Source of the DNA: Lewinellaceae bacterium
Lineage (GTDB): Bacteria > Bacteroidota > Bacteroidia > Chitinophagales > Saprospiraceae
Length of the DNA: 64,000 nt
Assembly: GCA_020636435.1 (NCBI GenBank)
Contig: JACJXX010000001.1
Location: 3,303,001 to 3,367,000 of the forward strand
Direction: 5' to 3'
The position numbers and the translations under genes were made by a program. A model generated the notes under the pieces. It saw only the letters and a program-made list of their open reading frames with translations, was not told the DNA's origin and searched no databases. Shown piece by piece: positions 27,315 to 37,193 of the stretch (its first letter is position 1; each line of letters begins with the position of its first letter).

Positions 27315-28280
27315 ATGAAAAAAACAGTGAAAATCCTGGGGGGCATTGTCGGCGGTATTGTACTGATCCTGCTGCTTGGCGCAGCCACCATCAATTTCAG
27401 CGGGATTCCCTCCTATGAAACCCATCCTCCTGATTTAACCGTAGAACCCGACAGCGCCCTCATTGCCGAGGGCAAACGGCTGGCCGTGCTGGTGTGCAGC
27501 AATTGCCATCAGGGCCCGTCGGGTAAACTGGAAGGCAAGTTCATGAGTGACGTTCCCGCTGAATTCGGCAAGGTATGGGCGCCCAACATCACCCATTCGC
27601 CCCAATCCCGCCTGGCGCCCTATACCGACGGCGAACTGGCCTACCTGCTTCGCACCGGCATCAAGCGCGACGGCAAATACGCTCCGCCCTGGATGCCCAA
27701 GTTCCCGCACCTGTCCGACGAAGACCTGCACAGCATCATCGCCTTCCTGCGCTCCGATGCACGGGAACTCCAGCCTTCCGAAAAGGTACAGCCGGCCCCG
27801 CAGCCTTCTTTTCTGGTCAAGTTGCTCTGCCGGGTGGCTTTCAAGCCGCTGCCTTATCCTGAAAAACCCATTGAAGCGCCTCCGATCACCGACAAAGTGG
27901 CTTACGGCCGCTATCTGGTCACCAGCAAGGTAGATTGCTTTTCCTGCCATTCCGAAGATTTTAAGACAATGAATATGGAAGAGCCGGAAAAATCGGGCGG
28001 CTACCTGGGGGGCGGCAATCCAATGCTCAGCCCCGAGGATGGCAAGACGGTCGTCTATTCCGCCAACATTACCATGGACAAAGAAACTGGTATCGGCAAC
28101 TGGACCGAGGAGCAATTCATCCACGCCGTGCGCTTCGGGCAGCGCCCTGACGGGAAACCTCTCCGCCAGCCAATGGCGCCTTTTTCGGCTCTGACTGACG
28201 AGGAGGCATCCGCCATCTGGGCTTACCTGCAGACCGCGCCGCCTATTAGGAATGAGGTATCGAGGAATTGGGGGGAATAG
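27315..28280 (+). CDS. Membrane-anchored diheme c-type cytochrome
   Basis: 321 residues with an N-terminal membrane helix (about 7-25) and two c-type heme sites: CSNCH (61-65) and CFSCH (208-212). Each heads a cytochrome c fold, with axial Met candidates in MPKFPHLSDEDL and QPMAPFSALTDEE; the latter phrase is typical of cytochrome c domains in dehydrogenase-linked electron transfer. The protein faces the periplasm and passes electrons between a dehydrogenase or quinol oxidase and an oxidase. No cognate dehydrogenase gene is adjacent. The 272-bp upstream gap holds one GC hairpin (ACAGGC...GCCTGT) and no clear promoter. Confidence 0.88.
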   Translation: MKKTVKILGGIVGGIVLILLLGAATINFSGIPSYETHPPDLTVEPDSALIAEGKRLAVLVCSNCHQGPSGKLEGKFMSDVPAEFGKVWAPNITHSPQSRLAPYTDGELAYLLRTGIKRDGKYAPPWMPKFPHLSDEDLHSIIAFLRSDARELQPSEKVQPAPQPSFLVKLLCRVAFKPLPYPEKPIEAPPITDKVAYGRYLVTSKVDCFSCHSEDFKTMNMEEPEKSGGYLGGGNPMLSPEDGKTVVYSANITMDKETGIGNWTEEQFIHAVRFGQRPDGKPLRQPMAPFSALTDEEASAIWAYLQTAPPIRNEVSRNWGE

Positions 28281-28545
28281 AATGAATGAATGAATGAATG
28301 AATGAATGATTGGCTACCATTCTAGTGTTGGACAGAGATTGCCGGGGTTGTGTACGATGTACGGGTCCAACGGTGGTCAGGGCTGTGTACGATGTACGAG
28401 GCCCCCACTGGCTGTCCAGAGTCGGGCCCATACACCGTACAAAGCCTTTGCCACTGGCAAGCCCGTACATCGTACACCTCTTTGTCCAGCGTTAGACGGA
28501 TACCCGATTGATTGAATGATTGATTGATTGATTGAATACCAGAGT
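28281..28545. repeat. Tetranucleotide tracts and GTACGATGTACG dyads
   Basis: A (GAAT)7-like tract lies at 28281-28308 and a (GATT)n/(GAAT) tract at 28507-28540. Between them GTGTACGATGTACGGG (28350) is repeated directly at 28384 and inverted as CCCGTACATCGTACAC (28462-28477). No ORF of value. The same motif occurs at 24183. Confidence 0.65.
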
Positions 28546-28599
28546 ATTAAGCCAGGTTTAATGTCTCATTTCTCATTAATTGTGTCCGGTTACTTAGTA

Positions 28600-28957
28600 C
28601 TACTTTGTTAACTTTAAAGGAGCGCGGGCCCCGTACCCAAAGTATCTGTTTAGTGCCTGTGATCGATGCTAACTGCCTCCGGCAAAGCCGAAAGCAGTGA
28701 TACTATACCCTTTAGGCCCTGTGGAATTGTCAATTATTCCACAGGGCGGGCTGTTGATGCTCGCCGGAGAAGCCGGGCTGTGTTGCCGGATTCGGGCGGG
28801 CGGCCAATAGCATCGACTGGCCCATAGGGCCGTAGCATCTTTCTTTGGCTTTGGCCAAAGAAAAAGTATCAATAGCATCGCTAAACACATACCCCAAAGG
28901 GTCGGGGCCCGCGCTCCATGTCATCCAGGCTAGCTAAACTTAAAAGTGGCAAAGTAG
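28600..28957. other. Palindromic intergenic element, possibly mobile
   Basis: CTACTTTG (28600-28607) and CAAAGTAG (28950-28957) form the outer ends. A strong inner pair GGAGCGCGGGCCCCG (28619-28633) / CGGGGCCCGCGCTCC (28903-28917) is a perfect 15-base inverted repeat. Between them are GATGCT/AGCATC motifs and TTTGGCTTTGGCCAAAG. It lies downstream of groEL on the minus strand. It could be a MITE relative or a REP-like element; no target duplication is obvious. Confidence 0.45.
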
Positions 28958-28963
28958 AATTGC

Positions 28964-30598
<1,635 letters not shown>

Positions 30599-30645
30599 CT
30601 GATTGATCTTTTTTCAGGTTAAACAATGATTTCACATCCTGTCCA

Positions 30646-30933
30646 TTAGTTCTCATTCACGATCACCAGGATATCATCCTCGCGTATGATGAGGTATTCA
30701 TCGCCGTTGTAGTTCATTTCCTGGCCGGCGTACTTGCCGTAGAGTACGCGGTCGCCGACGTTTACATTCAGCTTCTCGCCTTCTTTGCCAGGCCCGACGG
30801 CCACGACCTCGCCCTGTTGCGGTTTTTCCTTGGCGGTGTCCGGAATGATGATGCCGCCCTTGGTCTTTTCTTCTGCGGGGAGCGGCTTGACGACCACCCG
30901 GTCGTTGATCGGTTTGAAATTCACTTTGCTCAT
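30646..30933 (-). CDS. groS: Co-chaperonin GroES (Hsp10)
   Basis: 95 residues, normal length. The N-terminus NFKPINDRVVVKPL, the mobile-loop region EEKTKGGIIIPD that contacts GroEL, and the DRVLYGKYAGQEMNYNGDEYLII segment are all typical. It caps the GroEL ring. It lies between hsp20 (107 bp upstream) and groEL, and no TAnnTTTG promoter was found in that gap, so readthrough from hsp20 is plausible. Confidence 0.98.
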   Translation of the reverse strand: MSKVNFKPINDRVVVKPLPAEEKTKGGIIIPDTAKEKPQQGEVVAVGPGKEGEKLNVNVGDRVLYGKYAGQEMNYNGDEYLIIREDDILVIVNEN

Positions 30934-30984
30934 GTCTGAACTTTAATTTACAGGAAAGTTAAGTTTGGTTAATAATCAACTCTA

Positions 30985-31025
30985 ATCCGGCAACCGCCGG
31001 AGAAGCGGCAGTTGCCGGATCGGGA
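30985..31025 (-). other. Stem-loop between hsp20 and groES
   Basis: ATCCGGCAACcGCC and GGCaGTTGCCGGAT form a long stem with a short loop just after the hsp20 stop (minus strand). There is no T tract on the minus-strand 3' side, so it looks like an attenuating or mRNA-processing structure rather than a full terminator. Coordinates are approximate at the edges. Confidence 0.5.
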
Positions 31026-31040
31026 AAAAAGCCAGCCCTC

Positions 31041-31487
31041 CTATTTGATCTCAATTTTCCGGGGTGCGGGCAACTTGGCTTCCTCCCGTTTCGGGATCAG
31101 AATCCGAAGGATGCCATTTTCATAGCTGGCTTTGATCTTGGAATCGTCGACCACGCTCTTGGGCAGGCGGAAGGTGCGCAGGAAGGATTGATAGCTGAAC
31201 TCGCGGCGGGTGTAGCGCTGGCTTTCCTTGAGATCGCCCTCCACTTCCTTTTGAGAGGTGATCTTCAGGATTTCATTTTCGAGTTCGATCTGAAAATCCT
31301 TCTTCGTCATGCCGGGAGCTGCCATTTCGACAGTAAAACTGTCATTGGATTCAATGACGTTGACTGCCGGGATGGTCGTGTCGGTGGCGGAATTGTTCTG
31401 GAAGCCCCAATCCTGAAAATCTTTGGTAAAGAAATCGTCGAAGAATTGGGGAAGGTTCGGAAAGACATTACTTCTCATCAGTTTCAT
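31041..31487 (-). CDS. Small heat-shock protein, Hsp20/alpha-crystallin
   Basis: 148 residues: short N-terminal arm (NVFPNLPQFFDDFFTKDF), alpha-crystallin domain (VIESNDSFTVEMAAPGMTKKDF through RRVFSYQSFLRTFRLP-like sequence) and a C-terminal tail. An ATP-independent holdase of the cytoplasm. The ATG at 31487 is chosen because an AAAAAGGAG purine run lies just before it, an unusually good ribosome binding site for this genome; the frame stays open 38 codons upstream without similarity. It leads an hsp20-groES-groEL cluster. Confidence 0.93.
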   Translation of the reverse strand: MKLMRSNVFPNLPQFFDDFFTKDFQDWGFQNNSATDTTIPAVNVIESNDSFTVEMAAPGMTKKDFQIELENEILKITSQKEVEGDLKESQRYTRREFSYQSFLRTFRLPKSVVDDSKIKASYENGILRILIPKREEAKLPAPRKIEIK

Positions 31488-31645
31488 AATCTTCTCCTTT
31501 TTAATGGTTAAACAATAAAAGAATCGTAAAACGATTAAAAAGCGGTTATGAACAACCGATCTTTCAATCTTGCGCTTTTTGTAAAACAAATTCGATGCCA
31601 AACCAGCGCCGGCCAGGGGGGCTGCCGGAAAAACGACATTGAAAC

Positions 31646-31658
31646 TGTCAAAATGACA
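31646..31658. promoter_or_regulatory. TGTCA-AAA-TGACA palindrome upstream of hsp20
   Basis: A perfect 5-bp dyad with a 3-base centre, embedded in ACTGTCAAAATGACACT, about 160 bp before hsp20. It is placed like an operator or activator site. Between it and the gene, on the minus strand, TTTGGCATCGAATTTGTTTT resembles a sigma-54 promoter, although the -12 GC is GT. The rest of the 31488-32118 gap is AT-rich and I see nothing else except the promoter of the next gene. Confidence 0.35.
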
Positions 31659-32081
31659 CTTTGGGGCACTGTCCTTCCGAAAGAGAAAGGGCCTGTCAGC
31701 ATTCGGGCAAGCACTAAGTCACCCCAATTTTACCTCCACGCCAGCCTGCCTGCCAGGGGATTGACTAAGGAAACGAGCTTGCTCTTATTTCCGGGGCCTT
31801 CCTGTCCGAAAACAGACAAACCAAAATTAAAAAACTGATTAACAATTATTTAGACTTAAATTTCACTCATTTTGAACCGCATCAGCGCCATAGAATAAAT
31901 GAAGAGGGTCAAAAGGCAAAAGGCGCTTATTGTTGCCAGACCCCTCTATTTTAGCTATTTTTCGCCCTGCCTGGGCTTTAAGTCAACCCCGTAATTTTCT
32001 CAATAAAGAAAACCGTCCGTTTATGGTTCCTTATCTTGTAAGTTGGTAAAGTCTTTTGCGATCCGGCTTCATTCCGGATAA

Positions 32082-32089
32082 TAATTTTG
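32082..32089 (+). promoter_or_regulatory. -7 element for the lipoprotein gene at 32119
   Basis: TAATTTTG matches TAnnTTTG and lies 30 bp before the ATG. The nearest upstream TTTTG gives a 23-bp spacer, slightly long. Confidence 0.4.
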
Positions 32090-32118
32090 ATAATTAAATA
32101 AACAGAAAACATTTTACT

Positions 32119-32691
32119 ATGAAGAATTTTAAATTCCTCCTGCTTCTTTTCGCCCTTACGGGCACGGTTGCGACCTGGCAGAGTTGTAAAGATGACAACC
32201 CTACGCCGGAAGCGACTTGTACAGACGGTATCCAAAACGGAGATGAGACGGGAATTGATTGCGGCGGCACGGACTGTGCTGCCTGCGAGGTAGGCGTTCA
32301 GGGCAAATGGCAGTCTTCCGGGACGAACGTTGCGCCACTGCTGGTTACTCTTTTCGCCACCGACAGCATTTATGCCGAATTCAATACGGACAACACCTAC
32401 CTGGTGGAACAATACGATACTTCCGGCGCCAAATTGATCCTGGAGGGAACCTATACCCAGAAGGAAAGCGGGGTTGGAGATATTTGGGAAATCGAGGTCA
32501 ACCAATCTTCCCCGGCCGCTCTTACGTCTGAAGGCATTTTTGAGATTACCGGCACTACCATGAAATACGAAATTGTGCAGACACAGCCTGACATCAGCGC
32601 GGTGCCGCCCACTGCCGCCGCTGGTTTTGGCAGCACAAACGGCGGCGCCCTCGGCACGCTGAACGTGCAGGTTTATGAACGTGTAGAGTAA
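32119..32691 (+). CDS. Lipocalin-like putative surface lipoprotein
   Basis: 190 residues with a lipoprotein signal (VATWQSC, Cys 23). After the anchor comes a Cys-rich spacer, CTDGIQNGDETGIDCGGTDC, a motif that recurs in Bacteroidota cell-surface proteins. The rest is a strand-rich domain (GKWQSSGTN, NTYLVEQYD, LEGTYTQKE, EGIFEITGTTMKYEI) with the look of the lipocalin-like domains common in this phylum. Ligand unknown. Followed by a 384-bp gap full of inverted repeats. Confidence 0.75.
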   Translation: MKNFKFLLLLFALTGTVATWQSCKDDNPTPEATCTDGIQNGDETGIDCGGTDCAACEVGVQGKWQSSGTNVAPLLVTLFATDSIYAEFNTDNTYLVEQYDTSGAKLILEGTYTQKESGVGDIWEIEVNQSSPAALTSEGIFEITGTTMKYEIVQTQPDISAVPPTAAAGFGSTNGGALGTLNVQVYERVE

Positions 32692-32734
32692 CCCCCGAAG
32701 GTGCTCCTTTTGAGGTACTGATTTAGCTCCGGAG

Positions 32735-32834
32735 CTAGTGCGACTAGAACGAAATAACGGGCTAATTCGCCAGCCCTTAAATGCAGGGTTCCAGTATCAT
32801 AATATAACCCGTTATTTCGTGCCGCTTTCACTAG
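32735..32834. mobile_element. 100-bp element with CTAG...ACGAAATAACGGG inverted ends
   Basis: The outer CTAGTG/CACTAG and an inner perfect 13-bp pair ACGAAATAACGGG / CCCGTTATTTCGT form long imperfect terminal inverted repeats separated by about 45 bp. No ORF. It may be a MITE remnant or a large RNA hairpin after the lipoprotein gene. Confidence 0.5.
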
Positions 32835-32868
32835 ATGCTCATCCCGGCTTCGTGCCGAAGCCGGGATT

Positions 32869-32952
32869 GATGCTACGCCCTGCGGGCGGCGGATGCCATA
32901 GATGCTCGTACGGAGCATTCAACCAGCATCACCGCCCGTAGGGCGTAGCATC
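32869..32952. repeat. GATGCTACGCCCT palindrome (REP-like)
   Basis: The arm at 32869-32889 (GATGCTACGCCCTGCGGGCGG) and the arm at 32932-32952 are inverted with one mismatch. A second hairpin, CCCGGCTTCGtgcCGAAGCCGGG, lies just before at about 32843-32866. The GATGCT/AGCATC motif recurs at about 28660-28880 and 1090-1172, suggesting a dispersed extragenic palindrome family. The rest of the gap to 33075 shows nothing else. Confidence 0.5.
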
Positions 32953-33075
32953 CTTTGGGCCTATACGGGCCCGGAGGAGCATCCATAGCATCTGATTGGG
33001 CGCTAAAAAGGTGCCATTTGAAGAAAACGGGGTACCTCTACTACTTATGAGACTAGACTAAAAACCAACCCTACC

Positions 33076-34641
33076 ATGAAAAACCGGCATTTTTGGCTTT
33101 GGCTATTTCTGTTGGCTTCCACCTCCACCTTAGCTCAAATCCCTCCCTATTTCGCGCAACTGGAAAAGAAGATACCGGAAAAAGCCAATAAGGAATTCCA
33201 ATACATCGCCTACTTTTACAACCACTACGTCAACACCAACATATACCCCACCAACGATTTTCTGAAGGGCCAGGTGATTGGCCGTTTGTACGGACAGAAT
33301 ACGACCACCACTACGGATACGCTCACGTCTTCTTTTTTTGAGCAGCGCATCCTGCCCTTCTTCATCTACCAGCCCAAATTGTTCGACGGGCGGGCCATCC
33401 TGCGGGCTTCCTTCGAGATCGATTTCACCTGGGGTGACGTAGCCTACGGCACCGGCGGCAACTTTGGCGGAGCGCCCTCCGCCGACCAGGTCAACCTGCA
33501 GACGCAGAACGTCGAGTTGGAACTGATACCCGCCCCGGGCTGGGCGGTCAACCTGGGCCTGCAGCGGATGTACGATACGCCCCACAACCCCTACCGCACC
33601 TTTTTTGACCAGATGCTCAACACCGCTTACCGGCTGAATTATTGGGGCACCGACGGCGTCGGCATCACCCTGCGCCGCGATGCCGATTACTATAAATGGA
33701 AAGCCGGCTTCTACCAGCTCTACGAGAACAGCATTCAGAAAGACGACGATGTATACCTCATGGAGCTGAACTACCGGCAGGCGCTGGGGCGGAAGTGGCA
33801 CTGGGGAGGCTCCGTTTATTACGTCCGCGACCGGTCGAATGGCCAGGGCGGGCCCTCCATCCTGGGCCAGGGGCTGAACAGCACCCTGAATGACTACAAC
33901 GGAACATTCCGCTTCCGCTTCGGCGGTTCAGAATACAGGGCCGACGTGGCCTGGCTGGGCACCTACTTCGGGTACAATGAAAACCAGATGATGGATCATT
34001 GGTCTTTGACCGGGTACCTCAATTACAACCTGGGCGGCACCCAGCTCAAAGCCAAAGACACCTGGGAAAAAGGCCCCAGCATCGGCGGCCTGGGCGCCAA
34101 CCTGCGGGCCGCCTACCGCTATGGCAAAACCCCGAACGACGCCGTCTGGCTGGATTTCATTTACACCACCGGCGACGACAACGGCATAGCCGACAATAAG
34201 TACACTGGAGTGATGACCGGCAATACCTGGGGCACCCCGGCGGCCCTGCACGTCAGCCACGGCGCTTATCTGCTGTTTCCACACGCCAATGTGGTCAACC
34301 GCTACGTGGCGGCAGTGACCGATATTTCCAACCTGGGTTACGGCCTGACGGGCGGCACCCTCAACTGGAGCAAGGATTTTATCCCGTACAAATTTTCGGG
34401 CAAACTCGGCCTGGCGGCGGCGGCCAGCAATGCCCAACCCCTCCAGGGCGGGCAGGTTATTGGCCTGGAATCCAACCTCAGGCTCGGGTATCAGATCGGG
34501 GTTTTTATGCAGGTGGAACTGCACGCCGCTCACCTTTGGCTGGGCGACTTCTACGACAGCCCGCTGGTCAATGGCGGCGCAACCGAACGCCCGGCAAATC
34601 CCTACACCGCCCTGCTGGTATTTAAGTGGTTGATGTTTTAA
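33076..34641 (+). CDS. Outer-membrane beta-barrel (porin-like) protein
   Basis: 521 residues with a signal peptide (FWLWLFLLASTSTLAQ). The mature sequence alternates aromatic and glycine-rich strands (GWAVNLGLQRMYD, YKWKAGFYQLYENSIQ, KWHWGGSVYYVRDRS) and ends in FKWLMF, an aromatic C-terminus typical of barrels inserted by BamA. The layout resembles alginate-export-type or long-chain porins, but I cannot assign a substrate. An alpha/beta hydrolase lipoprotein gene follows after 12 bp, so the pair likely forms an operon, perhaps for uptake and hydrolysis of an ester. Confidence 0.75.
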   Translation: MKNRHFWLWLFLLASTSTLAQIPPYFAQLEKKIPEKANKEFQYIAYFYNHYVNTNIYPTNDFLKGQVIGRLYGQNTTTTTDTLTSSFFEQRILPFFIYQPKLFDGRAILRASFEIDFTWGDVAYGTGGNFGGAPSADQVNLQTQNVELELIPAPGWAVNLGLQRMYDTPHNPYRTFFDQMLNTAYRLNYWGTDGVGITLRRDADYYKWKAGFYQLYENSIQKDDDVYLMELNYRQALGRKWHWGGSVYYVRDRSNGQGGPSILGQGLNSTLNDYNGTFRFRFGGSEYRADVAWLGTYFGYNENQMMDHWSLTGYLNYNLGGTQLKAKDTWEKGPSIGGLGANLRAAYRYGKTPNDAVWLDFIYTTGDDNGIADNKYTGVMTGNTWGTPAALHVSHGAYLLFPHANVVNRYVAAVTDISNLGYGLTGGTLNWSKDFIPYKFSGKLGLAAAASNAQPLQGGQVIGLESNLRLGYQIGVFMQVELHAAHLWLGDFYDSPLVNGGATERPANPYTALLVFKWLMF

Positions 34642-34653
34642 ACCGAGAAAGCC

Positions 34654-35598
34654 ATGAAGAATCTTTTTGCGATAACCCTTCTTTTTCTGGCGGGCGCGTG
34701 TGCGTTGCAAAAGCAGGCGCCCGGCGTCCAGTCTTTCGACGACTTAACCTATCCTTTTCCCACCCACAAATTGCAACTGGCTGAGGATTTGGAATTGGCC
34801 TATTTCGATGAAGGGAAAGGGAATGAGGTTATTCTGTTTATCCACGGCCTGGGAAGCTACGCGCCGGCCTGGAAAAAAAACATCGAGAGCTTAAGTAAGG
34901 ATTACCGGTGCCTTGCCATAGACCTGCCGGGCTACGGAAAATCGAGTAAGGGCCGGTACGAAGCCAGCATGTCCTACTACGCTACCGTCGTCAAGGAATT
35001 CCTCCATGCGCTGGGCATCGAAAAAGCAACCCTGGCCGGCCACTCCATGGGGGGGCAGATCGCCATTACTGCCGCGCTGGCCTATCCCGGCCTGGTGGAG
35101 CGCCTCATACTGGTGGCCCCCGCCGGCTTCGAAACTTTTCATAAGGGAGAGCGGCAGTGGTTTAGGGAGGTACTGACGCCCACCGCCGTAAAATTGACTA
35201 CCGTCGAACAGATCAGGGAGAACATTGCCTGGAACTTTTACGAAATGCCGGCCGACGCCGAATTCATGGTTACTGACCGCATCGCCATGCGCTCGGCCAA
35301 GGAGTTTGACGCCTATTGTTACATTATTCCGGAATGCGTCAAAGGCATGGTCGACCAGCCGGTTTTTGACGAACTGCCAAAGGTGCAGCAACCTACCCTG
35401 GCCATCTACGGCCGGCAGGACAACCTCATCCCCAACCGCTTTCTCCATGGCGGAGACACGGAGGATATCGGACAGCAGGGGGTAGCACAAATGCCCAATG
35501 CCCGCCTGCTCATGGTCGACAAGGCCGGGCATTTTGTTCAGTTTGAGCAGGCAGCTAGGGTCAATGAGGCGATAAGGGGGTTTATGGGAGCTAATTAG
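34654..35598 (+). CDS. Alpha/beta-hydrolase lipoprotein
   Basis: 314 residues with a lipoprotein signal (FLAGAC, Cys 16). Alpha/beta hydrolase fold: oxyanion-loop FIHGLG (63-68), nucleophile elbow GHSMGG with Ser131, acid in YGRQDNLIP, and catalytic His293 in DKAGHFVQF. Family members are esterases, lipases or C-C hydrolases; the lipid anchor places it in the periplasm or at the outer membrane. Cotranscribed with the preceding barrel gene; it converges on a T9SS-protein gene 20 bp away. Confidence 0.9.
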   Translation: MKNLFAITLLFLAGACALQKQAPGVQSFDDLTYPFPTHKLQLAEDLELAYFDEGKGNEVILFIHGLGSYAPAWKKNIESLSKDYRCLAIDLPGYGKSSKGRYEASMSYYATVVKEFLHALGIEKATLAGHSMGGQIAITAALAYPGLVERLILVAPAGFETFHKGERQWFREVLTPTAVKLTTVEQIRENIAWNFYEMPADAEFMVTDRIAMRSAKEFDAYCYIIPECVKGMVDQPVFDELPKVQQPTLAIYGRQDNLIPNRFLHGGDTEDIGQQGVAQMPNARLLMVDKAGHFVQFEQAARVNEAIRGFMGAN

Positions 35599-35618
35599 GA
35601 CTGCTTTGAAAAGGCAGG

Positions 35619-37136
35619 CTACCGGTTCACCAGCAGTTTCGCCCTGGCTATGGTTCGCCCCTCCTCCAGCAGGCATACCAGGTACAAGCCCGGGGGAAAG
35701 GCAGACGTGTTTATTTCGGTATTTTTCCCCTGGAAGCTTTGGTTAAACATTGGCCGGCCGGTTATATCTGTAATAACTACCCGCTGGCCCAGATGGAGTT
35801 CTCTGCTATACTCAACCGTAAAGCTTTCGCTGGCCGGGTTGGGATATACCGCCAACTCGGCTTGCTCCACCCTTTCCACCTCCTCCACGGCCACCAAATT
35901 GTCAATCCCCAACGTATCGCAGGGGCTGCCGTCTATAGGCCCCAGGCGGTAGTTGGGGAAGATGGGCATAGAGGCAAAGTTTCGGGTAGGCAGCTCTACG
36001 CAGTGCTGGCACACCTCGCAGGCCTCGCCCGGCAAGTTAGGCTGGTTGATCGTATGCAGGTAATTGACCCCGTTGTTGCTGTTGATGTATATTTTGCCAT
36101 CCGGCCCCAGCTGAGACAGAAAAAAATTGGTGGGAAAGGGATCGGCAAAGCCATCCCATTCGGCTACCCGCATCATAGAGGCTGCGATGTCTTCAGCATG
36201 CAGGTCCAACTGGTATACATAGCGGGAACCAGCCCAATACAAGTAGCGGCTGTTGGGTGAAATGGCTACCCCCTGCACGCTGGTGGAATCGAACTTGGTG
36301 ATCAGCAAGGGGTTGCTCAAAGTACCCGAACAACGGTCAAAATCCATGATTACCAGCGTATCTACGGTCCTGTAGTTGTACGAACTCCCCTTGGCGTATT
36401 TGCCCCCGTTGGGCGCAAAAACGGACTGGCCCAGGTTGGGCGGCACGTCCGGGCCCAATTGCTGTTTGCTCTGAAAATGAACGCCTTGTGGATCTAGCAA
36501 AAAGATAAAATAGCCGTTGGAAAAAAACTCCGGGACAACCACCCACCAATCCCTCCCGTTGGCGTGGCGCGTGGCGGTTATCTGGCCCCAATCCAAAGGG
36601 GTATCCAGGAGTACGCTGTCTTTAAGGATTACTTCACCTAAGCCATCATTCTCTCCCATATCGATAATGTTCCACTTGAATTTTTTCAAGGTTATTACAT
36701 ACCGGTCATTAGTAAAAATGGCTTCTTCGCTGAAAAGGATATACTGGCTATCCCTTTGAGGAAAGGGAAGCAATAAATTGGACTGAGGGATAAAATAGCC
36801 GGATGACGGGCTGCCAGCCTCTCCAACCTCCAGCACTTCTCCTCCCTCTACCAACAGATGGGCGTGGTTGCGCAGCTCCAGGCCGTTGGTGTATAAGAGC
36901 AGGTTGCCCGCTGTGTCGCAAATACTGGCGTTGGTAATATAAAAGGTTATATCTGACTCCAATACGTGAAAATCAGGGGGCGTAGTACGAAAATCAATGC
37001 AATTCGGGTCAAACATAGGGTCAGGGTTTTGGCTTCCTCCGAAAGCCCAAACCATATCCCTTTTACTATCCTGGAAGTACTGCCCCCAAGCTGTTTGGCA
37101 ATTCAAAAGAAAAAAAAGTATAAGTACAGCCCTCAT
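35619..37136 (-). CDS. T9SS-secreted protein with propeller-like domain and type A sorting domain
   Basis: 505 residues: signal peptide (LFFLLNCQTAWGQ), a strand-rich region with propeller-like phrases (NLLLYTNGLELRNHAHLLV, GQITATRHANGRDWWVVVPE, ISPNSRYLYWAGSRYVYQLD, LGPDGKIYINSNNG), then a T9SS sorting domain at about 425-505: LAVYPNPASESFTVEY ... PPGLYLVCLLEEGRTIARAKLLV. It should cross the outer membrane by T9SS and be attached to the surface or released. Function otherwise unknown. It lies downstream of, and is separated by a terminator from, the broken T9SS gene. Confidence 0.88.
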   Translation of the reverse strand: MRAVLILFFLLNCQTAWGQYFQDSKRDMVWAFGGSQNPDPMFDPNCIDFRTTPPDFHVLESDITFYITNASICDTAGNLLLYTNGLELRNHAHLLVEGGEVLEVGEAGSPSSGYFIPQSNLLLPFPQRDSQYILFSEEAIFTNDRYVITLKKFKWNIIDMGENDGLGEVILKDSVLLDTPLDWGQITATRHANGRDWWVVVPEFFSNGYFIFLLDPQGVHFQSKQQLGPDVPPNLGQSVFAPNGGKYAKGSSYNYRTVDTLVIMDFDRCSGTLSNPLLITKFDSTSVQGVAISPNSRYLYWAGSRYVYQLDLHAEDIAASMMRVAEWDGFADPFPTNFFLSQLGPDGKIYINSNNGVNYLHTINQPNLPGEACEVCQHCVELPTRNFASMPIFPNYRLGPIDGSPCDTLGIDNLVAVEEVERVEQAELAVYPNPASESFTVEYSRELHLGQRVVITDITGRPMFNQSFQGKNTEINTSAFPPGLYLVCLLEEGRTIARAKLLVNR

Positions 37137-37150
37137 GTTTCTGATTTAAA

Positions 37151-37185
37151 AAGAGGCTATCGCTGCTCACACAGCAATAGCCTCT
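37151..37185 (-). terminator. Intrinsic terminator after the broken T9SS gene
   Basis: AAGAGGCTATcGCTG pairs with CAGCaATAGCCTCTT. Read on the minus strand, the hairpin is followed by TTTTTAAA. It separates the gene at 37194-38904 from the one starting at 37136. Confidence 0.75.
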
Positions 37186-37193
37186 TGGGTTTA

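Noticed and set aside
28281..28545. Tetranucleotide and GTACGATGTACG repeats as a CRISPR array
   Set aside because: Units are too short, irregular and partly inverted, with no uniform spacers or cas genes.
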